Program-made: the position numbers and the translations under genes | The notes under the pieces: model-generated | What the model saw: the letters and a program-made list of their open reading frames with translations, nothing else | Databases searched by the model: none | Told to the model about the DNA's origin: nothing | NCBI GenBank assembly: GCA_022495005.1 | Contig: JAGYXB010000280.1 | Location: 215,212-279,211, forward strand | Reading direction: 5' to 3' | Length of the DNA: 64,000 bases | Source of the DNA: Rhyacophila brunnea | Lineage: Eukaryota; Arthropoda; Insecta; Trichoptera; Rhyacophilidae | Shown here: positions 48,445 through 58,599 of the stretch, in pieces | Layout: every line of letters starts with the position of its first letter | How positions within the stretch are numbered: the first letter of the stretch is position 1

Positions 48445-49700
48445 GGTACATGCCAAAATGGCAGAGAAAAATTCAAATTTCTATAATTAACATCTGATTT
48501 TATTGATTTTTAGTTAGGACTTGTATTCATTTATATTGCTGAATACTAATTCGAATTTAAGCTTAGGTGAATTTTGAATGAGCTTAATGCCTTTAAAAAT
48601 AACTCCTATTCATGATACCAAAGTTCATGCATTTATACAAAAGTGCACCACTCGTTGGATTTTCCGAGCTATGCTGCCAGACTATAAAGAGGTTACTATA
48701 TTATGACAGTTACTATTGATTCTGAGGGTGAATCTTTGCAATAATCGGTGATCACTCAACCTTTGAAGCTTATTTTTTAATTAAAAAAGTATTTCTGAAT
48801 GTTTTAGTTAGATTTACCTATTGATGTTTTGTAATGCCATCACTAGATGTCGCTAGTTGCTTTTACAATTATTTTATCAAGTAAAAAAAATCCCGCAAAA
48901 TTATTATTATTTGCTTATTAGAGACCATAGACTAATATTTATATACTTTTAGTGACAATCCGAAGATGTCATCTTCTTAATTTCAGATATAGATGGCAGT
49001 AGATTCTTACTTACGTAAATTTAAAAAATAGTAACTAATGCGATTAATGTTACTAAATAATTTAATAAACAGGTATGTATCTCAATATTTATCTACTATT
49101 TCTAGAGTAGGTATCGATATTTAATTGATATCCTTTTAAGAGTAAAATTAAAAACTTATCAAAAATGAGTATTGATATTTTGTCCCATGACATATTGATA
49201 GTTAGTATTGACACCGATATTGTAACATAATTATTGATAGGTACTTGCATACAAATCAAAATTAAATTTAAGGCTTAGTATTTCATAATTATTCAAACAG
49301 ATGTCACTATGTCTTTAACAGCCCACCTCCACCCTATTCCACTGTTATCTACAGGTGATTGTTTGAAGAAGGGTGTAGAAAAAAACATTTTTAGACATTA
49401 TTTATTTTATTATTTTAGGAATTACAATATTTACAATAGATATCCAATACACAAGTTTTAAATGTTTCATGAAAATTTATACTGGTAACCCGAAGTACAA
49501 AAAGATTATAATAATAATATTATGTTTTTTCATTATTCATTACAGTCATAAGTAGTAATAGGTTTACGCTGATACTAATTCGAATATCAAATAAATTAAT
49601 AATTATTTGTGACAAAGTATTAACCAAGTTAATATAATGAAACTTTGTATTATAAAGATATTTTTGTCAACCTTTTGGTCACAGGTTTATATTTTACAGT
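48445..49700. other. Intergenic, 3' of the Skeletor-like gene
   Basis: AT-rich DNA. 49319-49344 (AACAGCCCACCTCCACCC then CCACTG) is another solo end of the CAGTGGCGAAGGG MITE family. No other gene is seen. Confidence 0.45.
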
Positions 49701-49715
49701 CTTATTTAATTAAAT

Positions 49716-49721
49716 TTTATT
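49716..49721 (-). promoter_or_regulatory. Candidate polyadenylation signal AATAAA for the Skeletor-like gene
   Basis: TTTATT on the plus strand reads AATAAA on the minus strand, about 190 bases past the stop codon. In DNA this AT-rich such hexamers arise by chance, so this is only the nearest plausible signal. Confidence 0.3.
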
Positions 49722-49907
49722 CACCGATATATAAGTACCTAACACTTTCTTTAGGATTTGATTCTCCACAAAAAATAAAGAAATTTGCTAATTAGTAGAG
49801 AGCTTAGCAAATGGCAAGTGCGACAGAAGTTACTCAAACATCATTTTTTTTAAATACTTCAACAATAATATAGTAACAATATTACATTAAAATTAGTTAG
49901 TTTAACG

Positions 49908-52577
49908 TTAAACAAATTTAAGACCGATTAAAGCGCAGAAAGGTATTAGCACCATAATATGCAAACTAATTGTATTTGTGACAGCTGCTGAAGCTTTCAT
50001 TAAATCTCCATGACCGTGCATTGAATGATCGTGGTCGGAATGATTGTGCTGCGAATGATCGTGCATGGAATGATCGTGCATAGAATGATCATGCATAGAA
50101 TGATCATGCATAGAATGATCATCATGCATAGAATTATTATTGAGCATTGGATAATCTGTGTGATCTGGCGTGTGATGAGCACTTCTCCTTACTCTGTCAT
50201 TACTATCATCATCACTTTCGATTTCATCTTTCGATTCGTCGTCATCATCGTCCGATACTTCTTCTTTATTCTCAGATGCTTCATACACTAAGTCGCCCAG
50301 GAAAGACTTGGTATCATCTCCAAATAACGAGCTAATTAGAGAGAGATGGGTTGATTTGTCCTTTGTACTAAAAGCTGGTCCGAGACTACCAGGGTAGCTA
50401 TGACTGTTAGATACGGTCTGTAATTTAGTGACGGGCCTGGATCCTAGCTGCCCTTCAAGTGCACTGGGTATTTCACCTTTGAATGGTCCGAATTGAGGTG
50501 TTTTTGTTAGTTGTTCTGAATTACTGGATACTTTAGCTGAATATATTTTACCTACGGCATTTTTCTGTGAAGGCGTAGTTAATGTTGAATCGGAAACTTT
50601 GTGTCCATCGTATGATACTACAGTGCCTGCTGGAAGATCAACCGCAACAGGGTGATTAGGCATTGGCTTCGATTTTTGTTCAGGGGGTAAATAATATGCG
50701 TCTACTCTATCGGCAGCCATCGCCATGTCATCATTCGGTTTCTTATTCATCAATTTTTCTGATTCTTTCCCCGATTCAGTTCCTTTTTCAGAAGGTTTTA
50801 CATAAACAGGCCTAGGTCTTATATCAACATACTGAACTCCCTTATTTTCTCCGCGGGGGATTGTAATATTTTTAATTTGCATGTGACGGTCTGGAGGGGA
50901 AGGAATAAACATTGGCTCAAAAGACTCTGTCAATTGTTTTTCATAAAACTCATTATTAAGTAACTGATTAGAGCCTTCATTTTCTCGTTCTGGTCCTGAA
51001 GTATCCACATCAACCCTTCTGTTATTGGTTACCGAATCAGAATCATAATCTGTTATTCTGTCCTCTCCAGACAGAAGTGGCTCACGAATAATCGGTTTAA
51101 ATCCGCCTTCAATTACAACGGAATCTGGCTTGAATCCAGTATTTACAGCAGGTCTCATGGTGATAGTTTCAGTAGTATATGAAGAATTGTTTATTAGCTC
51201 TGAAGGAGTGATAACTTGAACACCGTTTGATCCTTTAGAAGATGATTCTACTTCTTGTACTGGTTTAATTATTTCAACTTTATTATTTACAGGTTTGGGG
51301 GTGGAGAAATGTATGTTTGAAAATGAAATGTGCTGTTTCGTTTGAATCATTTGTTGATCTAATGGCATTGGGCTGTCCATAGGCTTACCCATAATAATTT
51401 GTCCCGGCTTATTCAAATAAGTGTGAGGTCCATTTTGCTGAGTTTGTTGTGGAGTACTATCTCCTCCAGACGGAAGGATCATTTGACTTCTTACAATTTG
51501 TTGCCCGATTATGGTCGGTTGTCCGAGCGTCAAAGTCTGTGACATCAAATTGGGCTTGCCTAAAATGATCGACTGCGGTGTAGTCTTAGGTGTTGTTTGA
51601 GAGTACAATGGCTTAGGCGTCATGCCATTGTTCATAATATGCTTATTTGGCAAATTAATTGGTGGTCTTCCGAAACCGTTCATCTGCGGACGATTCATCA
51701 TACCGGGCATTTTGTATATTGGCTTTTTGTGTGACATAAAATTGGGCTGACCCATTATGAACGGTGGTGGAGGTGGTAGTCTAGGTGGCATGCCAATGAT
51801 AGGTTTCTGCATTCCCGGTCTTCGAATTCTCATGTCCATAGGGTTGGGCCGTCGGAAAAACATGTTATTTCCCATCATTGGCTTACCATGAGGCCTCATG
51901 AATGTTTGCAAAGTCATTGGTTTTTGATTGCTAGATAAACCCATTTGGTTGTGAACATTTTTCATTTCCATCAGAAAGTCTTCATTGTTTCTTCCTGGTC
52001 TGTCTTGCATACTGCCTTGTTCGTTAGGATTGGTGTTGCCTTCTTTTTCATTTGGATTGGTGTGATGATAAACCGGGTGCCTTTCATCTTGTTGGTTTCT
52101 CATATTCGTCTCATAATTTTCTACAGAATCTAAAACCTGCTTGAATTGATTTTTGGTGATAGGAAGGTCATAATCAGGTCTAGGGTTTGACTCGGGCGAA
52201 ACATTTTTAGAATTAGTTGAAAACGTATTGGCAATCGGTTCTCCATTAATTACATCATGATTGCTAGGTTTTCTGCCAATTTCTCTAATATTAACACGGC
52301 TATCAGTTGGACCGTTAAGATTATGGTTTTCAAGATTCTTAGTCGCTTGCTTCACGCCTTGAATTTTAGCTGATTCTCTTTGCTGCTCCAAAAGAAAGTT
52401 ATTGTCTGGCTTTATTCTTGTAGCAACTCGGATGGACGGTCTTGATAATAAATCATCACTGACGGACATATCGTCATCGGGTGATTCGAAGACTTCATGT
52501 TTCTCACTTGCTTGAGCATAATCATCGCATGAGTCAAGAATGTTTATTTTCCATCCAAGATAACGGTGAGTGAAGCA
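49908..52577 (-). CDS. Skeletor: Skeletor/Knickkopf-family protein, last coding exon (889 codons)
   Basis: Family members with DM13, DOMON and plastocyanin-like domains act outside the cell in cuticle and chitin organisation; Drosophila Skeletor was first named for a spindle-matrix role. This exon starts after TTTTCAG at 52577 in phase 0 and opens CFTHRYLGWKINI, the last strand of the plastocyanin-like domain. A long disordered Asn/Pro/Met/Gly-rich region follows, with MGKPM, LGQP and RLPPPPPFIMGQP motifs (about residues 200-360). Near the end come an acidic run (DDDDDESKDE), a furin-like RVRR (about 50183-50194) and HHTPDHTDYP. Then six to seven His/Met/Asp units (SMHDH) precede a GDLMKASAAV segment and a hydrophobic tail ending GLKFV, which looks like a GPI-anchor signal. 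The stop is TAA at 49908-49910. An internal Met (52469) is not the true start. Confidence 0.9.
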   Translation of the reverse strand, partial: CFTHRYLGWKINILDSCDDYAQASEKHEVFESPDDDMSVSDDLLSRPSIRVATRIKPDNNFLLEQQRESAKIQGVKQATKNLENHNLNGPTDSRVNIREIGRKPSNHDVINGEPIANTFSTNSKNVSPESNPRPDYDLPITKNQFKQVLDSVENYETNMRNQQDERHPVYHHTNPNEKEGNTNPNEQGSMQDRPGRNNEDFLMEMKNVHNQMGLSSNQKPMTLQTFMRPHGKPMMGNNMFFRRPNPMDMRIRRPGMQKPIIGMPPRLPPPPPFIMGQPNFMSHKKPIYKMPGMMNRPQMNGFGRPPINLPNKHIMNNGMTPKPLYSQTTPKTTPQSIILGKPNLMSQTLTLGQPTIIGQQIVRSQMILPSGGDSTPQQTQQNGPHTYLNKPGQIIMGKPMDSPMPLDQQMIQTKQHISFSNIHFSTPKPVNNKVEIIKPVQEVESSSKGSNGVQVITPSELINNSSYTTETITMRPAVNTGFKPDSVVIEGGFKPIIREPLLSGEDRITDYDSDSVTNNRRVDVDTSGPERENEGSNQLLNNEFYEKQLTESFEPMFIPSPPDRHMQIKNITIPRGENKGVQYVDIRPRPVYVKPSEKGTESGKESEKLMNKKPNDDMAMAADRVDAYYLPPEQKSKPMPNHPVAVDLPAGTVVSYDGHKVSDSTLTTPSQKNAVGKIYSAKVSSNSEQLTKTPQFGPFKGEIPSALEGQLGSRPVTKLQTVSNSHSYPGSLGPAFSTKDKSTHLSLISSLFGDDTKSFLGDLVYEASENKEEVSDDDDDESKDEIESDDDSNDRVRRSAHHTPDHTDYPMLNNNSMHDDHSMHDHSMHDHSMHDHSMHDHSQHNHSDHDHSMHGHGDLMKASAAVTNTISLHIMVLIPFCALIGLKFV
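50013..50142 (-). repeat. In-frame 15-bp tandem repeat coding for SMHDH units
   Basis: On the plus strand the unit is ATAGAATGATCATGC or a close variant, repeated about six to eight times and decaying toward 50013 (SQHNHS, SDHDHS, SMHGHG). The unit length is a multiple of three, so length changes keep the frame. Confidence 0.9.
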
Positions 52578-52924
52578 CTGAAAATTATAAAAAAGTCTGT
52601 ATGAAAAATTTATTCATTGCTTCAAATTATTAATTGATTAATAATCAATACTTAATTAAAACCGTTAATAAAGCAACTAGCACATAAACACGATATGTGC
52701 TAGGTAGTGCATATACCAAGAGATTAATAATAATTGATTATGATTAGGTCGGTAGGCATTTCAAAATAAAATCAGTTGATAAATCAAATCCATAAATAAT
52801 GTTTTATAGAAAATCAAAGAGCTCTTTTCCTTTATACTACATCCACAAACTTTAATGAATAAATGAAGTTTTGTTAGGTTAGTTCATATTTATTTTTAAG
52901 ATTGAATAATCAATTTGTTCTCAC
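52578..52924 (-). other. Skeletor-like intron, 347 bases
   Basis: The donor reads CAG|GTGAGAAC and the acceptor TTTTCAG|TGC on the minus strand, phase 0. Nothing else is seen. Confidence 0.85.
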
Positions 52925-53152
52925 CTGATAGTAAACAGTGTCAGGGGTGTTTCTATCTGGAGTCCAAGTGACGATTCCAGGATTACCTACGTCACATTTA
53001 AGAGTCAAAGATCTCTGATAAGCTCCAAACGAAGAGAATTCATCGGCTGGTGGCCCATCAATATCCGGAGTCCAATTGCAAGAGCGGCCTACACCCGATG
53101 GCATAACATCTCCTTTCCTGTTTATTTTTACACCTGCATATATTGAGATTTT
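52925..53152 (-). CDS. Skeletor: Skeletor/Knickkopf-family protein, internal exon (plastocyanin-like domain)
   Basis: This exon is 228 bases, 76 codons in phase 0. It begins after TTTTCTAG with KISIYAGVKINRKGD and continues SGVGRSCNWTPDIDGPP, the family's conserved GVGR.C.WTP segment. It then reads LTLKCDVGNPGIVTWTPDRN and ends DTVYYQ just before the donor GTGAGA. Joined to the next exon this gives YYQCFTHRYLGW, the C-x2-H part of a blue-copper-type fold. The exon carries three Cys of its own that may form disulfides. Both junctions keep the frame with neighbouring exons. Confidence 0.9.
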
Positions 53153-54018
53153 CTAGAAAAGAAAAAAAATAAAATGAGTGAGTTACACAAATATCCCCAA
53201 ATATCAAAATATGGATGTTAGCAATGCTAATTATACAATAAAGTGTGTTTTCACCGGACAAGCTCGTACGTGTGAGAAAATTTGAAGCGTCAACCTTCTA
53301 GAGGTGCAAAACCCAAGTTTATAGTAATACGATTCTCCAGAAATAGAAAGCTAGACAATCCGGAACCGGAAGGGTGATATTACGAGATTCATTATTGACA
53401 ATTATGTTGAGAGATGAGATATGCGAAAAAGACAGATAATAATACTATTCATAAACGCAACACAGGAAAAAATTACAAAAAAAGATTAAATTACTGAAGT
53501 TATAATATAATATAATAGCACTTGTACACATGCATAGATTTACTTGACAATAACTATTTACATGTAAAAGTTCTGACTGTCTCACCAATCTCATTCTTCA
53601 AGAGTAAGCGAGGTGCGATGTTATCATTTTAATGGTGTTATTTGATAGGTCGTGAAAAACAGTTAACCTCAAAATGAGTCTGCGCGGTGTAGTTCGTTTT
53701 TATACCAGCAGTTTTACCACTATCGTCCTACTGCGCAGGCACAGAATCGTACACTCCAATAGTCGCATGAAAATTCAGAAGCTTTTGAACATTTTTAATC
53801 CAGGTATGCAATCTAGCAATTTGCACGACAATACATGTTTAAACGTGCATTTTTTTGATATGGCTCTGATAATACATACTGTCAGCAGTAAATTTGTGCA
53901 CATGTAAACGGGGTAAGTATAATATTATTATTCTATACGAAACGAAAAGAATGGATAATATATACATAATATATTTTATGATTTAATTTAGATACGTAAT
54001 AATAATAAATTTACTTAC
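53153..54018 (-). other. Skeletor-like intron, 866 bases
   Basis: The intron runs GCT|GTAAGT to TTTTCTAG|AAA, phase 0. It contains a plus-strand frame at 53674-53907 without recognisable features. Confidence 0.8.
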
Positions 54019-54212
54019 AGCCCTCTCCTCGGGTGTTTTGTGTTGATAGCCACCAACAGGATCATCGGTAATATAGAATGGATGATATCTCGCAGGAATA
54101 TCTTCATCTTCTCCTGCCTCCACAACAAAAGTATACTCTTTTCCTCGGACAAGGTTCAGTTCGGGAATCAGAAGACCATTGATATACCATGAAATTCCCC
54201 AGCCGACATGTC
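54019..54212 (-). CDS. Skeletor: Skeletor/Knickkopf-family protein, internal exon (plastocyanin-like domain)
   Basis: This 194-base exon completes a split Gly codon (phase 1 in, phase 0 out). It encodes HVGWGISWYINGLLIPEL, then RGKEYTFVVEAGEDEDIPAR, then YHPFYITDDPVGGYQHKT and EERA. The His in YHPFYIT sits where cupredoxins have their first copper-binding His. The acceptor is TTATACAG and the donor GCT|GTAAGT. A retrotransposon-like tail lies about 25 bases upstream of the acceptor. Confidence 0.92.
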
Positions 54213-54230
54213 CTGTATAAATTTAATACG

Positions 54231-54330
54231 TTGTCATTTATTTATTTATTTATTTTTATTTTATTTATTTATAAAAAAAGAGTATTACGGCATTACAGCT
54301 TTTGGCCAATGCGCCATAATACATAATACA
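54231..54330 (-). repeat. (ATTT)n tract with LINE 3'-end-like sequence
   Basis: On the minus strand GCGCATTGGCCAAAAGCTGT and AATGCCGTAATAC are followed by an A-rich tract and ATAAATAAATAAA repeats. This layout is typical of a 5'-truncated retrotransposon end. The repeat stops about 25 bases before a splice acceptor. Confidence 0.45.
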
Positions 54331-54670
54331 TACAAATATATAAAATATCTTAATTACAAATAACAACTAATATGACAAGAAAGTGGAAAAGACAGCATGT
54401 GTAAATATTAAAGAAATATGATAATATATACAATTATAAATTTATCCCATTTAAAACGTCTACAAACATTATATAATTAATAAAAAACAAATCAACCTTT
54501 ATGGTGCCATCAAATAAGCTAATTGCACGATACACAGTCATGGTTATATTAAAAGTTATTGAGATATAATCAATGACATTATTAATGGACGACGCACTCA
54601 ATACAGTAGCTAGCAAATAAATTCGCATGTATAGGTAGGCGTCATGCAATTTCCATTATGCGATATCACG

Positions 54671-54866
54671 CATCGGGAATTTATAGCAATATGACATTTA
54701 TTGTAATGGCGTAAGAGCAGTGTTTCTAATGTCAATGTTCATTTGAGCGAACCCGTTCGAACCGAACCATTCGGTAGACCCAACAAAAAGCATCAGGAAT
54801 TTATAGCAATATCACCTTTATTGTAATGGCGTTAGAACAGATTATGCCATTCGGCAGACCCGACAA
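54671..54866. repeat. Imperfect local duplication
   Basis: CATCGGGAATTTATAGCAAT with about 30 following bases (54671-54720) recurs at 54791-54840. A second pair, CATTCGGTAGACCCAACAA and CATTCGGCAGACCCGACAA, sits at about 54769 and 54848. Spacings of about 120 and 79 bases imply more than one event. Confidence 0.75.
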
Positions 54867-54879
54867 TAAAGTGAGTGTC

Positions 54880-55985
54880 ATTTTCTTTTCCACATGATTC
54901 GTCCATATTAAATGTCATTGGATATAATACCCAGTCATTAACTGTCAAGAAACCGGATTTAGTGGGTATAAATTTAATAATAATCAATAGTTATCAGGCT
55001 TTATTGTTTTGATATTAATTATCAAACTGTGATACATTTGACTTTCATTTTTAAGCAATTAATAAAAGACCAAAATACAGACTACATGGGTATTGTTTAC
55101 CCATTGCCATCCAATCACCAAATTTAAATATAAGTTTCTCAAAATTGAGGCCATCTCTCTGTATCTTAAAGCATTACATAAAAGAACCAAATTGAATGAT
55201 CTGTATATCAACGATGGTGAAAGTAAATCCATGCAAAACTGACTTTACATAATATGCAATTGAATTAATAACTTAATTACAGAATTCACAATATGTATAA
55301 TAATTTATTATTATACGAGACGCTATCTTTTTTCTCTTATTATTATATGAATATAGAAACGTTTAACCAACTACATATAATTTGTTAGACATATTTTGAT
55401 TCTGTACTATGGTTAAATGATAATCTTTGGAAATCACTAAGGTTCATCCAACAAAACCGCATACCTACGGTTATAAGCCACACGTCATATGGAACGTATG
55501 ATTTGGGTTCATGGAGATTTTGTACATAAGCATCTGGTCATGGCCGTACACCGAATGCCTTTCTACCATAAGTTGAACAAACCGATTGCCAAATTTGACA
55601 GATTGCAACTGACAGCCCACGTTTGTTGTCGATTGTAATACTTTTTTTCTTCCGTGTTTCATTATAATTGAGTGAATTATTTTGATCATTTTAGTATTGA
55701 TAATAATAATTGCTGCCTCATTTTAATTCAATCACGACTGCTTTATTCATCCAAAACTTCGGTTTCGAAGATGAAACTAACCTACAACGCCGCAAATTTT
55801 GTAAAAACAATGACGCTTTCGAATTAAACAAGAGTTTAGTAAAGACACATCAGACACAAGTTAATGAAAACCTAATTAATACAAAATTATATTTTTTTAA
55901 ATTCACAATTCATAAGATTGTGCTGAAATCGCTTCATGATAAGTATTTGCTTTTTATTTGTTTACCTTCCATGAGATTTCGTACG
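54880..55985. other. Intron sequence, nothing recognised
   Basis: Frames at 55471-55689 and 55710-56009 have no family resemblance. The second one runs into the mariner end. Confidence 0.4.
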
Positions 55986-55992
55986 CATTGTA

Positions 55993-57283
55993 CGAGGGTG
56001 GGTCAATAAGTCCTTAGAAAAGCCGACAGGTGGCGCGACTAGTACTGTAAGCGGTTTGTTTTCATGCAGCGGCACTACCGATTCAGTATGCTACGAAGTT
56101 TCAATCAGATTGGTCGAGTTGTTGTTTTTTATTTTCGTACATTTAAAAAAAAAATTTGCTTGTTTACAAAAATGGAGAAAATTGAGTTTAGAGCTGCTAT
56201 TAAACATTTTAATATAAAAGGGTTAACAGCAAAGGAAATAAAAAATGAGTTGGATTTAGTTCACGGCATATCTGCTCCTTCACTTGCAACTATTTATAAC
56301 TGGTTAAATGAATTTAAACGTGGTCGTACATCAAAAAAGGATGAACCACGCTCAGGACGTCCTGTAGAGGTGACTACACCCAGAAATGATCAATAAAATC
56401 CACGATATGGTGTTAAGTGACCGAAGATTAAAATTGAGTGAGATAATTGAGGTTACAGGGATCTCAAAAGGTAGCGTCATTTCTATTTTACATGACAAAT
56501 TGGGCATGAAAAATATTTCTGCAAGATGGGTGCCGCGTTTGCTCACAGTCGATAATAAACGCAATAGGGTGGTGGCCTCTAAAGCCCTGTTGTCGCTCAT
56601 GCAACGCAATCCGGATGAATTTTTCGTCGCTTTGTGACTGTAGATGAAACATGGATACACCACTATACTCCCGAGACGAAAGAACAGTCAAAGCAGTGGA
56701 TTGCGAAGGCAAACCATGTCCAAAGAAGGCGAAAACCGTAAAATCAGCTGTAAGGTTATGGCTACTGTATTTTGGGATGCACGTGAAATTATTTTCGTTG
56801 ACTATTTGGAAAAAGGAAAAACAATAACAGGGGATTATTATGCATCTTTATTGGACCAGCTTAAAAACGAAATTGAAGAAAAACGGCCTCATTTAAACAG
56901 GAAAAAAATCCTCTTTCATCAGGACAATGCCTGTGTTCACACATGTTTACGATCAATGGCTAAAATTGAAGAATTGAAGTTCGAATTGGTCGACCACCCA
57001 CCGTATTCGCCAGATTTAGCCCCAGTGACTTTTTCCTTTTCCCAAACTTAAAAAAATGGCTAAATGGACAACGTTTTTTTTCAAATGAAGAAGTCATCGA
57101 CCGAACAAATGCTTATTTTGAGGACCTTCCGAAAACTTATTTTTCTGACGGTTTAAAAAAAATTGAGAAACGTCTAACCAAGCGTATTGAGCTCCAAGGA
57201 GATTATGTTGAGAAATAAAAAAAAAATACAAAAATAAAAACTGTTTTAATGCTTTTTTCTAAGGAATTATTGACCCACCCTCG
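55993..57283 (+). mobile_element. mariner-family DNA transposon, full length but inactive
   Basis: The terminal inverted repeats of about 28 bases start CGAGGGTGGGTCAATAAG at the left and CGAGGGTGGGTCAATAAT at the right (read inward) and continue TCCTTAGAAAA. TA dinucleotides flank both ends (55991-55992, 57284-57285), the target duplication of Tc1/mariner elements. The length of 1,291 bases is normal for mariner. It lies in a Skeletor-like intron, antisense to the gene. The ends resemble irritans/lineata-type mariners, but I have not tested that placement. Confidence 0.93.
56172..57218 (+). pseudogene. mariner transposase with four frameshifts
   Basis: A cut-and-paste transposase of the DD34D class. 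From ATG 56172 the frame reads MEKIEFRAAIKHFNIKGL, an N-terminal helix-turn-helix region, then IYNWLNEFKRGRTS. It shifts near 56390 to another frame (KIHDMVLSDRR, ITGISKGSV-like second helix-turn-helix, ARWVPRLLT, the WVPHEL-type linker). It shifts back near 56628 (RFVTVDETWIHHYTPETK, first catalytic Asp) and again near 56740 (VMATVFWDA, LFHQDNACVHT with the second Asp, HPPYSPDLAP). A one-base loss just after DLAP moves the third Asp (SDFFLFPKLKKWL) into the last frame, which ends EGDYVEK-like at TAA 57216-57218. The full length of about 349 codons equals a normal mariner transposase; no long deletion is visible. Confidence 0.93.
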
Positions 57284-57285
57284 TA

Positions 57286-58120
57286 CCTAATGGATATAAT
57301 ATTAATTCAATAACGTTTATTCGGCATTCGGATTATCTGGCCATAATGTAATATAAATCAATACAGGTATGTACGTATGTAATAATACGTATGCAATAGC
57401 GATTTTTACACATTTCATTGCCACTATATAACTACTAGGGGTATCTAGCGACAAAATGCAAAAATTGACTTTGTGTATCGTTTTTGTTTGACGTAAGCGT
57501 CCCATAACCATCAAACTTGTTAAAAAGTGACCATAGAGAAAAAAAAATCTGTTTTTGTACAAGAAATACTTGATCCAAATATATGAGGATATCATCAAAG
57601 CACCGTGATTTGAATGGAGCATAATTGAACATGGCGGCATCCGAGTCTACAGATCCCCACGCAGTTGAATGAATGCTCGACTAGTTTGTATATAGTAATA
57701 AACTGTTATGACGTAAGGTTACATGGCAATAAAAGGCATTCGACAGCCTATTTGAATGGACTGCTATATTTTGATATTACGAGATATCTATTTTCAAAAA
57801 CAGAACAGAATTTCGTCGATGTATTCGATTCTTTTTACCATCATATTTTATTTTTAAATTAGTTCAATAATGTCCACTGTTATTAACTATTGATATACCC
57901 TTCAATGCAATAGATAGATATAAGCAAAATTAAATTGGTCATATCAACATTTATTTATATTATTTTGAATATGTAATCGGTGTAAGTCACTATATTTTTA
58001 ACCATTTTTATCATAACATGGATAAATAAGATTTTAAATTTGTAGATTATTAAATATGGTTTATTAGATTTGACCATGATTGTGAAGAAATATTAGTATT
58101 TTATAGAGACCTATTATATT
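57286..58120. other. Intron sequence, nothing recognised
   Basis: AT-rich DNA between the mariner and the next Skeletor-like exon; overlapping minus-strand frames at 57317-57640 lack domain features. Confidence 0.4.
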
Positions 58121-58127
58121 AAGCCAC

Positions 58128-58302
58128 CTGTAATTGCAGGATATCCTTGTTTTCCACCAGTAGGTCCCATCTGTGCATAAAAGACTCCATCTTCTGGCTC
58201 GTTACATTCGATGGGTGGTATGACCCAGGCATTGCCCTTTGGAGCAGGCTTAGGAGTCGGCACTGGTCTTCCTCCCGAGTTAGTTCTACGAGTCGCTTGT
58301 TC
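58128..58302 (-). CDS. Skeletor: Skeletor/Knickkopf-family protein, internal exon (linker and start of plastocyanin-like domain)
   Basis: This 175-base exon opens in phase 0 after CTCTTCAG and ends one base into a codon before GTGGCT. It encodes EQATRRTNSGGRPVPTPKPA, a basic Pro-rich linker, then GNAWVIPPIECNEPEDGVFY and AQMGPTGGKQGYPAIT, strongly typical of the family just before the plastocyanin-like fold. Frames in it that begin with Met further upstream (58419) read through the splice acceptor and are not real starts. Confidence 0.92.
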
Positions 58303-58599
58303 CTGAAGAGATGAAGTGAAAACACTTAATAAAAATATACTTGACATTTTTATATTCTGCCCAATAAGTCTGAGAGCTGCGTCTAGTATGAATGGACAAA
58401 GTACCCTGCACATAGACATCTGGGTCTGCGGATATAAATTTCATTCTTTCGTAAACAGATGAATACAGTTGAAGAATTAATTCTACCTGCTTTGCAATAA
58501 GAATGATTATTGCAAATTTTCGATTATGTATTTACAGCATTGTCATCCTATTTTGCTAATGTGACCATAGATTTATGCATATTTTATTGTGTATAAAGC

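Larger units (their letters stand above)
54213..58127 (-). other. Skeletor-like intron, 3.9 kb, rich in inserted elements
   Basis: The donor is CAG|GTGGCT and the acceptor TTATACAG, phase 1. The intron holds a LINE-like tail (54231-54330), an imperfect local duplication (54671-54866) and a mariner (55993-57283). Remaining sequence is AT-rich and unassigned. Confidence 0.8.

Noticed and set aside
50025..50335. Plus-strand frames opposite the His/Met repeat
   Set aside because: They are shadows of the Skeletor-like tandem repeat and show the same periodicity.
58114..58419. 101-codon stand-alone minus-strand gene starting at 58419
   Set aside because: It is a Skeletor-like exon read backward through its acceptor into the intron; the acceptor CTCTTCAG at 58303-58310 and phase agreement with neighbours define the true edge.
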